Shown one piece after another: positions 1-5,442 of a stretch of DNA of 7,824 nt. How positions within the stretch are numbered: the first letter of the stretch is position 1; every line of letters starts with the position of its first letter. Location of the stretch: NCBI GenBank assembly GCA_030152105.1, contig JASLIH010000276.1, positions 1-7,824 on the forward strand, in the 5' to 3' direction. The position numbers were made by a program, and so were the translations under genes. The notes under the pieces were generated by a model, which did no database searches, was not told the origin of the DNA, and saw only the letters and a program-made list of their open reading frames with translations. The DNA is from Actinomycetes bacterium (GTDB lineage Bacteria > Actinomycetota > CALGFH01).

Positions 1-126
1 GAGCTGCGGCAGGTCGCCCAGGCATTCGAGCAGGAGGTGGCCGAGCTGCACGTCGGCGGGCTGGGCGAGCAGCGGACCCCGCCGTCCGACAACACCGGCA
101 CCCGGCAGGACCCGCCGCAGCCATGA
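1..126 (+). CDS. C-terminal end of an unidentified protein (5' end outside window)
   Basis: Frame 1 is open from the window edge to a TGA at 124-126 and encodes the last 41 residues of a protein. The visible part begins with a charged, probably helical stretch (ELRQVAQAFEQEVAELHVGG) and ends in a proline/threonine/glutamine-rich tail (NTGTRQDPPQP) that looks disordered. The stop overlaps the start of the next gene as ATGA, so the two are probably translationally coupled and belong to one operon. The fragment is too short to identify. From context it could be another inositol or sugar catabolic gene, but it does not resemble the C-termini I remember for IolB, IolC or IolD. That it is coding is supported by the open frame, the G/C-rich third positions and the overlap; its function is unknown. 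Confidence 0.6.
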   Translation, partial: ELRQVAQAFEQEVAELHVGGLGEQRTPPSDNTGTRQDPPQP

Positions 127-983
127 AGATCGCGCTCGACCCCTACATGCTGCGGACGGTCCCGCTGGCCGAGCTGCCGCGGCTGGTGGCCGAGCTCGGC
201 TACGAGCACATCGAGCTGTCGCCGAGGGAGGACTTCATCCCGTTCTTCGTCCACCCGCGGGCCGACCGGGCCGCCATCGCCGGCTTCAAGAAGGCGCTGG
301 ACGACGCCGGCGTCTCGGTCTCCTCGGTGCTGCCGCTGTACAAGTGGTCGGGGCCGGACGAGGACGAGCGCCAGGCGGCCGTCCGCTACTGGAAGCGGGC
401 CATCCAGGTCGCCGTCGACCTCGACTGCCGGGTCATGAACTCGGAGTTCAACGGCCGGCCGGAGGCGGCCGCGGCCTCCGAGGCCCAGTTCTGGCGGTCG
501 CTGGAGGAGCTGCTGCCGGTCTTCGAGCGCGAGGGCATGCAGCTGCGACTGGAGCCGCACCCCGACGACTTCATCGAGGACGGCCGGGCGGCGGTCGACA
601 TGGTCCGTGGGATCGACAACGACCTGGTCAGCTTCCTCTACTGCGCCCCCCACACCTTCCACCAGGGCGGCGACCTTGAGGGGATCCTGCGCTACGCCGG
701 GCCGCTGCTGACCCACCTGCACATCGCGGACTCCTTCGACCACCGGGGGTCGTCGGGGCTGCGCTACATCCTCAACCCGCCGGGCACGGCGGCCCGTATC
801 CACCAGCACCTGGACATCGGCCAGGGCGAGGTCGACTGGGACCTGTTCTTCGCCACCCTGGCCGACGTGAGGTTCGACGGCATCGCCACGGTATGCGTGT
901 TCGCCTGGGAGGAGCGGGCCGCCGAGTCGTGCCGCTACAACCTCGAACGGGTCCGGCACTACGTGGCCAAGCACGGACCGTAG
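123..983 (+). CDS. iolH: IolH-type sugar phosphate isomerase/epimerase (xylose isomerase-like TIM barrel)
   Basis: This cytoplasmic 286-aa TIM-barrel protein belongs to the AP-endonuclease-2/xylose-isomerase-like superfamily and closely follows the pattern of IolH from myo-inositol operons. The N-terminus (MKIALDPYML), ELSPREDF (31-38), DEDERQAAVRYWKRAI (79-94), NSEFNG (106-111), GLRYILNPP (212-220), HQHLDIGQGEVD (227-238) and VFAWEERA (259-266) match what I remember of Bacillus IolH. The length also fits (about 289 aa). Candidate metal or substrate ligands are E108, E144 in LEPHP, H177 in APHTFH, H200 and D203 in HLHIADS, and E236. The reaction of IolH is not firmly established; an isomerase/epimerase role in inositol breakdown is the usual annotation. 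The ATG at 123 overlaps the upstream stop by four bases and gives the family N-terminus. No strong Shine-Dalgarno is visible, only a weak GCAGGA at 105-110, which suggests coupling. Confidence 0.9.
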   Translation: MKIALDPYMLRTVPLAELPRLVAELGYEHIELSPREDFIPFFVHPRADRAAIAGFKKALDDAGVSVSSVLPLYKWSGPDEDERQAAVRYWKRAIQVAVDLDCRVMNSEFNGRPEAAAASEAQFWRSLEELLPVFEREGMQLRLEPHPDDFIEDGRAAVDMVRGIDNDLVSFLYCAPHTFHQGGDLEGILRYAGPLLTHLHIADSFDHRGSSGLRYILNPPGTAARIHQHLDIGQGEVDWDLFFATLADVRFDGIATVCVFAWEERAAESCRYNLERVRHYVAKHGP

Positions 984-988
984 GGAGG
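983..988 (+). promoter_or_regulatory. Ribosome binding site for the IolE-like gene
   Basis: GGGAGG begins on the last base of the iolH stop codon (TAG, 981-983) and ends seven bases before the ATG at 996. It fixes that start and places the two genes in one transcript. Confidence 0.75.
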
Positions 989-995
989 TTCGCCG

Positions 996-1892
996 ATGAC
1001 CAGCACCCGGGCCCGCCTCCGGCTGGGGAGCTGCCCCGACTCCTGGGGCGTCTGGTTCCCCGACAACCCGAACCAGACGCCCTGGCACCGGTTCCTGGAC
1101 GAGCTGGCCGAGGCCGGCTACCGGTGGGTGGAGCTGGGTCCCTACGGCTACCTGCCGACCGATCCGGGGCGGCTGCGCGACGAGGTCGACCGGCGCGGGC
1201 TGGCGGTGTCCGGCCAGGCCGTGTTCGGCGCCCTGCACGACCCGGGCCGCTGGAAGTCCGACCTGCGCGACGCCCACCAGGTGGCCGAGCTGGTCACGGC
1301 CATGGGCGCCGGCCACGTGGTGCTGCTCCCCGCCGACGCCGGCCCCAACCCCCCGGAGCTGGACCGCGACCAGTGGCGGACCCTGGTCGACCGGACCGCC
1401 GAGCTGGGCCGCATTCTCAGAGACGAGCACGGCCTGGCGGCGGTGTTCCACCCGCACGCCGACAGCTTTGTCGGCACCCAGCCGCAGATCGAGCGGTTCC
1501 TGGCCGAGACCGACCCGGCCGACGTCAACCTGTGCCTCGACACCGGCCACGTCGCCTACTACCGGGGAGACAACGTCGCGCTGATCCGCGACCACCCCGA
1601 CCGCGTCGCCTACCTGCACCTGAAGCAGGCCGACCCGGCCGTGCTCGACCAGGTCGAGGCCGAGGGCCTCGGCTTCGCGGCGGCGGTCGGGCGCGGGGTC
1701 ATGTGCGAGCCCCCCAAGGGCGAGCCCGACATGGAGGCGCTGCTGGACGCCGTCGACCAGCACCTGGACGGCGAGCTGTTCGCGATCGTGGAGCAGGACC
1801 TGTACCCCTGCGACCCGGACGACCCGCTGCCGATCGCCACCCGGACCTGCACCTACCTCCGAAAGCTGGGCGTTGGGAGTGATGCGCGATGA
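996..1892 (+). CDS. IolE-like inosose dehydratase family TIM-barrel protein
   Basis: This cytoplasmic 298-aa protein is a xylose isomerase-like TIM barrel with the layout of IolE (myo-inosose-2 dehydratase), which removes water from 2-keto-myo-inositol. Visible family marks are GSCPDSWGVWFP (11-22), VELGPYGY with E46 (45-52), the VFHPHADSF segment (150-158; H152, H154), the LDTGH metal motif (181-185), YLHLKQ (206-211; H208) and a C-terminal VEQDLYP (265-271; E266). E46, D182/H185, H208 and E266 are at the positions expected of the metal site. The length equals that of classical IolE (297 aa). It is not a close IolE copy: the segment where IolE has a conserved PGDG-like turn reads VMCEPPKGEPD (235-245). 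It could therefore act on another inosose isomer or be an isomerase of the IolI type. It lies between iolH and an iolG-type gene, which supports a cyclitol substrate. The start is set by GGGAGG at 983-988. Confidence 0.85.
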   Translation: MTSTRARLRLGSCPDSWGVWFPDNPNQTPWHRFLDELAEAGYRWVELGPYGYLPTDPGRLRDEVDRRGLAVSGQAVFGALHDPGRWKSDLRDAHQVAELVTAMGAGHVVLLPADAGPNPPELDRDQWRTLVDRTAELGRILRDEHGLAAVFHPHADSFVGTQPQIERFLAETDPADVNLCLDTGHVAYYRGDNVALIRDHPDRVAYLHLKQADPAVLDQVEAEGLGFAAAVGRGVMCEPPKGEPDMEALLDAVDQHLDGELFAIVEQDLYPCDPDDPLPIATRTCTYLRKLGVGSDAR

Positions 1893-2893
1893 CCCTGAGG
1901 ATCGGTGTCGTCGGTGCCGGCCAGATGGGCCGGTACCACATCGAGCGGCTGGCCGGGAGCGTCCCCGACGCCGAGGTGGTGGCCGTCTCCGACGTGTTCA
2001 TCGAGGGGGCCAAGCAGGTGGCCGAGCAGGTCGGCGCCCGGGCCTACTCCGACGGCCACGAGCTGGTCGCCGACGACCAGGTGGAGGCCGTGCTGATCGC
2101 CTCCCCCGGCTTCACCCACGAGGAGTTCACCCTCGCCTGCCTGGCCACCGACAAGCCGGTGCTGTGCGAGAAGCCGCTGGCCCCGACCATCGACGCCTGC
2201 GTTCGGGTGCTGGAGGCCGAGGCGGCCAAGCCCCGGCGGCTGATCCAGGTCGGGTTCATGCGCCGCTACGACGACGGCTTCCGGACGCTGAAGGCGGCCG
2301 CCGACGCGGGCCGGGTCGGCCGGCCGCTGCTGCTGCACTGCCGCCACCGCAACGCCGAGGTCCCCCCCGGGTTCACCAGCGACATGATGATCACCGACTC
2401 GGTGGTCCACGACATCGACGTGACCCGGTGGCTGCTCGGCCAGGAGATCGTCGCCGCCACCGTGTTCAAGGCCCGCCCCAGCTCGCTGGCCCCCGAGGGC
2501 CTCCAGGACCCGCAGATGGTGATGCTGGAGACCGCCGACGGCGTGCTGGTCGACGTGGAGAGCTTCGTCACCTGCAGGTTCGGCTACGACATCCGCTACG
2601 AGCTGGTCGGTGAGTCGGGCACGCTCGCTCTGGGCGAGCACGCCGGGGTCCAGGTCCGCGCCGAGGGTGGGCACCACGGCCCGATCCCGGCCGACTACCG
2701 GGAGCGGTTCGGCGACGCCTACCAGAACGAGCTCGAGGAGTGGGTCGCCGGCGTGCTCCGCGGCGAGATCACTGGCCCCAGCGCCTGGGACGGGTACGCC
2801 ACCACGGCCGTGGCCGAGGCCGCCGTCGAGTCCCAGGCCAAGGGGGGCCGGGTCGCCGTGGAGCTGGTTGAGCGGCCCGCCCTGTACGCGTGA
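1889..2893 (+). CDS. iolG: Inositol 2-dehydrogenase, Gfo/Idh/MocA family
   Basis: This 334-aa oxidoreductase would catalyse the first step of inositol catabolism, NAD-dependent oxidation of myo-inositol to 2-keto-myo-inositol (scyllo-inosose). The N-terminal Rossmann fold begins with IGVVGAGQMGRYH (5-17). The family motif CEKPLAPT is at 93-100 and SVVHDIDVTRWLLG at 171-184. K95, D170 and H174 have exactly the spacing (75, then 4) of the catalytic K97/D172/H176 triad that I recall for Bacillus subtilis IolG. The C-terminal half is the usual alpha/beta dimerisation domain. The length is normal. The ATG overlaps the upstream stop as ATGA, with TGGGAG at 1874-1879 acting as ribosome site. The substrate cannot be fixed by sequence alone: scyllo-inositol, chiro-inositol or another polyol dehydrogenase are alternatives, but the iolH and IolE-like neighbours make inositol the best call. 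Confidence 0.88.
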   Translation: MTLRIGVVGAGQMGRYHIERLAGSVPDAEVVAVSDVFIEGAKQVAEQVGARAYSDGHELVADDQVEAVLIASPGFTHEEFTLACLATDKPVLCEKPLAPTIDACVRVLEAEAAKPRRLIQVGFMRRYDDGFRTLKAAADAGRVGRPLLLHCRHRNAEVPPGFTSDMMITDSVVHDIDVTRWLLGQEIVAATVFKARPSSLAPEGLQDPQMVMLETADGVLVDVESFVTCRFGYDIRYELVGESGTLALGEHAGVQVRAEGGHHGPIPADYRERFGDAYQNELEEWVAGVLRGEITGPSAWDGYATTAVAEAAVESQAKGGRVAVELVERPALYA

Positions 2894-3864
2894 CTGGCCC
2901 GCTGGAGCGGGTGCGCGACGGGATGGCGGCCGCGGCCGCCGGCTGGCTGGCGTCGCTGACGCCGGAGCAGCGGGCCAAGGCCCGCTACCCGTTCCCGGCG
3001 GACGAGGAGCGGACCACCTGGTACTACACCCCGACCGAGCGGGGCGGCCTGCCCCTGGCCGAGATGGGCCCGGTCTCCCAGCGCCTGGCCCACCGGCTGG
3101 TGGCCAGCGGGCTCAGCGAGGGCGGCTACAACACGGCCGCCACCGTGATGGGGCTGGAGAACGTCCTCGACGCCAAGGAGGGCTGGCGGCGGGGCTACGA
3201 CGGGCGGACCGTCCCCCACCGCGGCCGCGACCCCCAGCTCTATTTCGTCAGCGTCTTCGGCGACCCCGGGGCCGGCGCCTGGGGGTGGCGGGTCGGGGGC
3301 CACCATGTGGCCCTCAACTACACCCTGCTGGAGGGCGGCGCGGTCTCGGCCAGTCCGCTGTTCCTGGGGGCCAACCCGGCCATGAACCCACTGGTCGGGC
3401 CAGGGGTGCTACGGCCCCTGGCCGCCGAGGAGGACCTGGCCCGGGGGCTGCTCGACGCCCTGGCCCCCGAGCAGCGGGCCGCGGCCCTGCTGTCGGAGAC
3501 AGCCCCCGGCGACATCCTCCAGCGCAACCGCCCGGCCGTGCGGGCCGGCCCCCCCGAGGGGCTGGCCGCGGCCGGGATGCTGCCCCAGCAGCGCGAGCTG
3601 CTGGCCGGGCTGCTGCGCCAGTACCTCGGGCGGCTGCCCGGTCCCCTGGCCGCACTCCAGGCCGAACGGGTCCTGGGCGAGCGGCTGGAGGCGGTCCACT
3701 TCGGCTGGGCCGGCGGGACCGAGCCCGGCCAGCCCCACTACTACCGCATCCAGGGGCCGCGGCTGCACATCGAATACGACAACGTCCAGGACGGTGCCAA
3801 CCACGTCCACTCGGTCTGGCGCGACCCCGAGGGCGACTTCGGCGGTCAGTCGCCGACCGGGTAG
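2890..3864 (+). CDS. DUF3500 domain protein, function unknown
   Basis: The 324-aa product shows the signature pattern of the DUF3500 family across its whole length: TWYYTPTERGGLPLAEM (43-59), a Q64...LSEGGY (75-80) block, WGWRVGGHHVALNYT (131-145), GANPA (160-164), FGWAGG (271-276), HYYRIQGP (283-290), IEYDN (294-298), NHVHSVWRD (304-312) and a final DFG (316-318). The conserved H138/H139, H293, E295, H305 and H307 could form a metal or phosphate site, but no activity is known to me. No signal peptide or membrane segment is seen; the alanine run at 13-17 is short and is not followed by a convincing hydrophobic core, so a cytoplasmic location is inferred. It starts at GTG, overlapping the iolG stop as GTGA, with no strong ribosome site, so translation is probably coupled to iolG. 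An ATG at 2923 (residue 12) is a less likely start. Context suggests a role in cyclitol or sugar catabolism, such as substrate hydrolysis; this is inference only. Confidence 0.9.
   Translation: MTGPLERVRDGMAAAAAGWLASLTPEQRAKARYPFPADEERTTWYYTPTERGGLPLAEMGPVSQRLAHRLVASGLSEGGYNTAATVMGLENVLDAKEGWRRGYDGRTVPHRGRDPQLYFVSVFGDPGAGAWGWRVGGHHVALNYTLLEGGAVSASPLFLGANPAMNPLVGPGVLRPLAAEEDLARGLLDALAPEQRAAALLSETAPGDILQRNRPAVRAGPPEGLAAAGMLPQQRELLAGLLRQYLGRLPGPLAALQAERVLGERLEAVHFGWAGGTEPGQPHYYRIQGPRLHIEYDNVQDGANHVHSVWRDPEGDFGGQSPTG
3846..3864. other. Convergent 3' overlap of two coding regions
   Basis: The TAG of the DUF3500 gene (3862-3864, + strand) and the TGA of the small helical gene (complement of 3846-3848) lie past each other, so 19 bases code on both strands. 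The only nearby hairpin is a five-base stem (CGGTC 3843-3847, GACCG 3855-3859) without a T-run. No convincing intrinsic terminator separates the two convergent operons. Confidence 0.85.
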
Positions 3865-4298
3865 CGCTCCACGGCCAGCAGCTGGGCGGCCAGGGCGACG
3901 GCGTTGGCGTCGTCGTCGCTCATCTCGGTCCCATAGCGGCCCCTGGCCCTGGCCACGCCCTCGCCCACGTCCAGCACCAGCATGTCCTTGAACCAGGTGG
4001 CCTCGTCGTCGCCGGCCCGGCGCAGCAGCAGGTCGGCCTGGAACAGGCCGACGCCGATGGTGCGCGGGTCCGCGTGGAACTGCTCGGCCAGCCGGTCACG
4101 GTCGTCCAGGACCGACTCCAGCAGCTCGCGCCGGAGCCGGCCCTCCCCCAGGGTCGCCACCTCCAGGCAGCGCAGGAACACGTGGAAGTCGCGGGGGTCG
4201 AAGCGGTTGTAGGCGCCGACCACGGCGCCGAACATCCAGAACGGGGCGAACTGGAGCGTCCGCCATTCCTCCGGGGTGTACCTGTCCCGCTCGCTCAC
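3846..4298 (-). CDS. Small all-helical protein, possibly TerB-like, function unknown
   Basis: I do not firmly recognise this 150-aa product. It is acidic/basic mixed, with no signal peptide or transmembrane segment. The pattern TLQFAPFWMFGAVVGAYNRFDPRDFHVFLRCLE is typical in spacing of the first helices of TerB-like (tellurite resistance B-fold) proteins, where a G-x-D-x-x-x-D/P-x-E loop joins two helices. A second similar stretch is MSDDDANAVALAAQLLA (126-142). The resemblance is by pattern only and the acidic metal-binding loop is poorly kept (AYNRFDPRDF at 29-38), so the family is tentative. The GTG start overlaps the stop of the upstream LacI-type gene as GTGA, so it is cotranscribed and likely coupled to the repressor. 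Its 3' end overlaps that of the DUF3500 gene on the other strand by 19 bases. That it is coding is supported by the overlap and by coherent helix periodicity. Confidence 0.75.
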   Translation of the reverse strand: MSERDRYTPEEWRTLQFAPFWMFGAVVGAYNRFDPRDFHVFLRCLEVATLGEGRLRRELLESVLDDRDRLAEQFHADPRTIGVGLFQADLLLRRAGDDEATWFKDMLVLDVGEGVARARGRYGTEMSDDDANAVALAAQLLAVERYPVGD

Positions 4299-5368
4299 CG
4301 GCTCGTTCCCCGGCCCGGGGCGCGCGCCCGGCCCGCTCGACCAGGGTACGCGCCCGCGACCAGTGGCGGGCCGGTCGTGCCCCGGACGACCAGGCGGGGC
4401 GCGAGCACGACCTCGCGGGGCCGCACCCGGCCGCCGTCGAGGCGCTCCACGGCCGCGGCCACCGCGTGCTCGGCCTGGCCGCGGGCGTCCTGGCTGACCG
4501 TCGTCAGGTTCACGTGCGCGAGGCGGGCCAGGCTGCTGTCGTCGTAGCCGGCCACCGACACCTCCCCGGGGACCTCGACCCCGGCCCGGTTGAAGGCGTC
4601 CAGCAGGCCCAGGGCGCAGGAGTCGTTGTAGGCGACCACCGCGCCGGGCAGGGCGCCACCGTCCAGGAGCGCCCGGGCCGCCCTGGTGCCGGCCGCCTCG
4701 GTATGGTCGCCGCCGATGACCCGGACGTGGTCGGCCAGGCCGTGGCGGCGCATGGCCGTGCGGTAGCCGCGGCGGCGGTCGGTGGCGATCGTCCCCCTGC
4801 CCCCGTCGACATAGGTGATCGAGCGGTGGCCAAGCCCGGCCAGGTGGTCGATGACCTGGCCGACCCCCTCGGCGTCGGCCGACCGGACGACGTCGACCGC
4901 GCCCCCGACGACCCGGCGCCCGATCACCACCACCGGCAGCTGCCGCCCAAGGGCGGCGAGCTGGGCGGCGGGGGCGACCGGGCCGAGGAGGACCAGGGCC
5001 TCGCAGCGGAAGTCGACCAGCGTCTCGACGGCCCGGCGCTCGTCGCGGGTGCGGGTGACCGCGCTCAGGACGACGTCGTAGCCTCGGCGCTCGGCGGCCT
5101 CGTGGAGGTCCTCGACCAGCTCGGCGTGGTACGGGCTGCCCACCTGCATCAGCACCCCGACCAGGTGGGTTCGCCGCCGGGCGAGCAGGCTGGCCGTCCG
5201 GTCGGGTCGGTAGCCGAGCTCGGCGGCCGCCTCCAGCACCCGCTCACGGGTGGCCGCGCTGGGGCCGGGGGCGTTGGACAGCACCATCGACACCGAGGCC
5301 GGGGACATCCCGACCCGCTCGGCGACGTCCTCCAGCCGGGGTCTGCGGGAACCTCTTGACATGTCCAT
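4295..5368 (-). CDS. LacI-family transcriptional repressor
   Basis: This 357-aa regulator has the classical LacI/GalR architecture. An N-terminal helix-turn-helix (RLEDVAERVGMSPASVSMVL, 11-30) is followed by a third helix (TRERVLEAAAELGYRPD, 40-56) and the hinge helix TASLLARR (58-65), in which L62 takes the place of the leucine that wedges into the operator centre. A periplasmic-binding-protein-like sensor domain follows from THLVGVLMQ (67-75) to RLVVRGTTGPP (325-335), including AYNDSCALGLLDAFNRAG (246-263) and SVAGYDDSS (271-279). The last 20 residues are a basic, glycine/arginine-rich tail of no known role. Residue 28, commonly arginine or histidine in LacI recognition helices, is methionine here. 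The gene diverges from the Gfo/Idh/MocA operon at 5443 with a 74-base gap holding its probable operator, so it should repress that operon and itself. The effector is unknown, probably a sugar or cyclitol intermediate. An in-frame ATG at codon 3 (complement of 5360-5362) is an alternative start. Confidence 0.92.
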   Translation of the reverse strand: MDMSRGSRRPRLEDVAERVGMSPASVSMVLSNAPGPSAATRERVLEAAAELGYRPDRTASLLARRRTHLVGVLMQVGSPYHAELVEDLHEAAERRGYDVVLSAVTRTRDERRAVETLVDFRCEALVLLGPVAPAAQLAALGRQLPVVVIGRRVVGGAVDVVRSADAEGVGQVIDHLAGLGHRSITYVDGGRGTIATDRRRGYRTAMRRHGLADHVRVIGGDHTEAAGTRAARALLDGGALPGAVVAYNDSCALGLLDAFNRAGVEVPGEVSVAGYDDSSLARLAHVNLTTVSQDARGQAEHAVAAAVERLDGGRVRPREVVLAPRLVVRGTTGPPLVAGAYPGRAGRARAPGRGTSR

Positions 5369-5384
5369 GGATGCCTCGCATAGT
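5356..5384 (+). promoter_or_regulatory. Predicted sigma-70-type promoter of the 5443 operon
   Basis: A perfect -35 hexamer TTGACA (5356-5361) is followed after exactly 17 bases by CATAGT (5379-5384), which matches four of six bases of the -10 consensus TATAAT. Transcription would start near 5391, inside the composite operator, a standard arrangement for steric repression. The -35 hexamer lies within the first codons of the divergent lacI-type gene. Confidence 0.65.
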
Positions 5385-5408
5385 ACGGTTTGAAGCGCTT
5401 CAAATCAA
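5380..5408 (-). promoter_or_regulatory. Possible divergent promoter of the LacI-type gene
   Basis: On the reverse strand TTGATT (complement of 5403-5408) stands 17 bases before TACTAT (complement of 5380-5385); each matches four of six consensus bases. The two divergent -10 elements would overlap almost fully. The predicted start near 5373 leaves about five bases before the ATG, so the repressor mRNA would be nearly leaderless and the weak GAGG at complement 5375-5378 would not be transcribed. A promoter elsewhere cannot be excluded. Confidence 0.4.
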
Positions 5409-5420
5409 GCGCTTCAAACC
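5387..5420. promoter_or_regulatory. Composite LacI-type operator with two AAGCGCTT cores
   Basis: A 34-base element made of perfect 14-base inverted arms (GGTTTGAAGCGCTT at 5387-5400, AAGCGCTTCAAACC at 5407-5420) flanks a six-base centre CAAATC. Inside it, TTTGAAGCGCTTCAAA (5389-5404) is a perfect 16-base palindrome with the central CG typical of LacI-family operators. A second AAGCGCTT core is centred at 5410/5411, and AAGCGCTTCAAA occurs twice as a direct repeat (5393-5404, 5407-5418) with a 14-base period. It lies just downstream of the predicted forward -10 and covers the likely transcription start. The adjacent LacI-type protein is the obvious ligand. Confidence 0.88.
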
Positions 5421-5425
5421 ACCCC

Positions 5426-5434
5426 GGAAGGAGG
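5426..5434 (+). promoter_or_regulatory. Strong ribosome binding site for the 392-aa dehydrogenase
   Basis: GGAAGGAGG ends eight bases before the ATG at 5443. It decides the start: the same frame is open upstream to an ATG at 5356, but that longer version would put the promoter and operator inside the coding region. Confidence 0.85.
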
Positions 5435-5442
5435 CTCCACCC

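Noticed and set aside
2925..2940. Perfect 16-base palindrome GGCGGCCGCGGCCGCC
   Set aside because: It lies inside the DUF3500 coding region and only spells a run of alanine codons (residues 13-17). In DNA this GC-rich such palindromes arise by composition, so no regulatory role is claimed.
3843..3859. Five-base stem (CGGTC/GACCG) at the convergent gene ends as a possible bidirectional terminator
   Set aside because: The stem is short, the loop is seven bases and there is no T-run on either side; many such hairpins occur by chance at this base composition.
3869..3878. AGCGCT core resembling half of the operator
   Set aside because: It lacks the flanking TGA/TCA and lies inside the 3' part of the small gene, away from any promoter. 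Only the 5387-5420 region carries full AAGCGCTT sites.
2610..4547. 645-codon forward open frame
   Set aside because: It shifts frame over iolG and DUF3500 and then runs antisense through the small gene and the end of the LacI-type gene. The product is P/R/G/A-rich without any domain, so it is a composition artefact.
5356..5442. 29-codon upstream extension of the 392-aa dehydrogenase
   Set aside because: The extension would contain the TTGACA promoter, both operator cores and the ribosome site, and it adds no family-like residues. The ATG at 5443 with GGAAGGAGG is clearly better.
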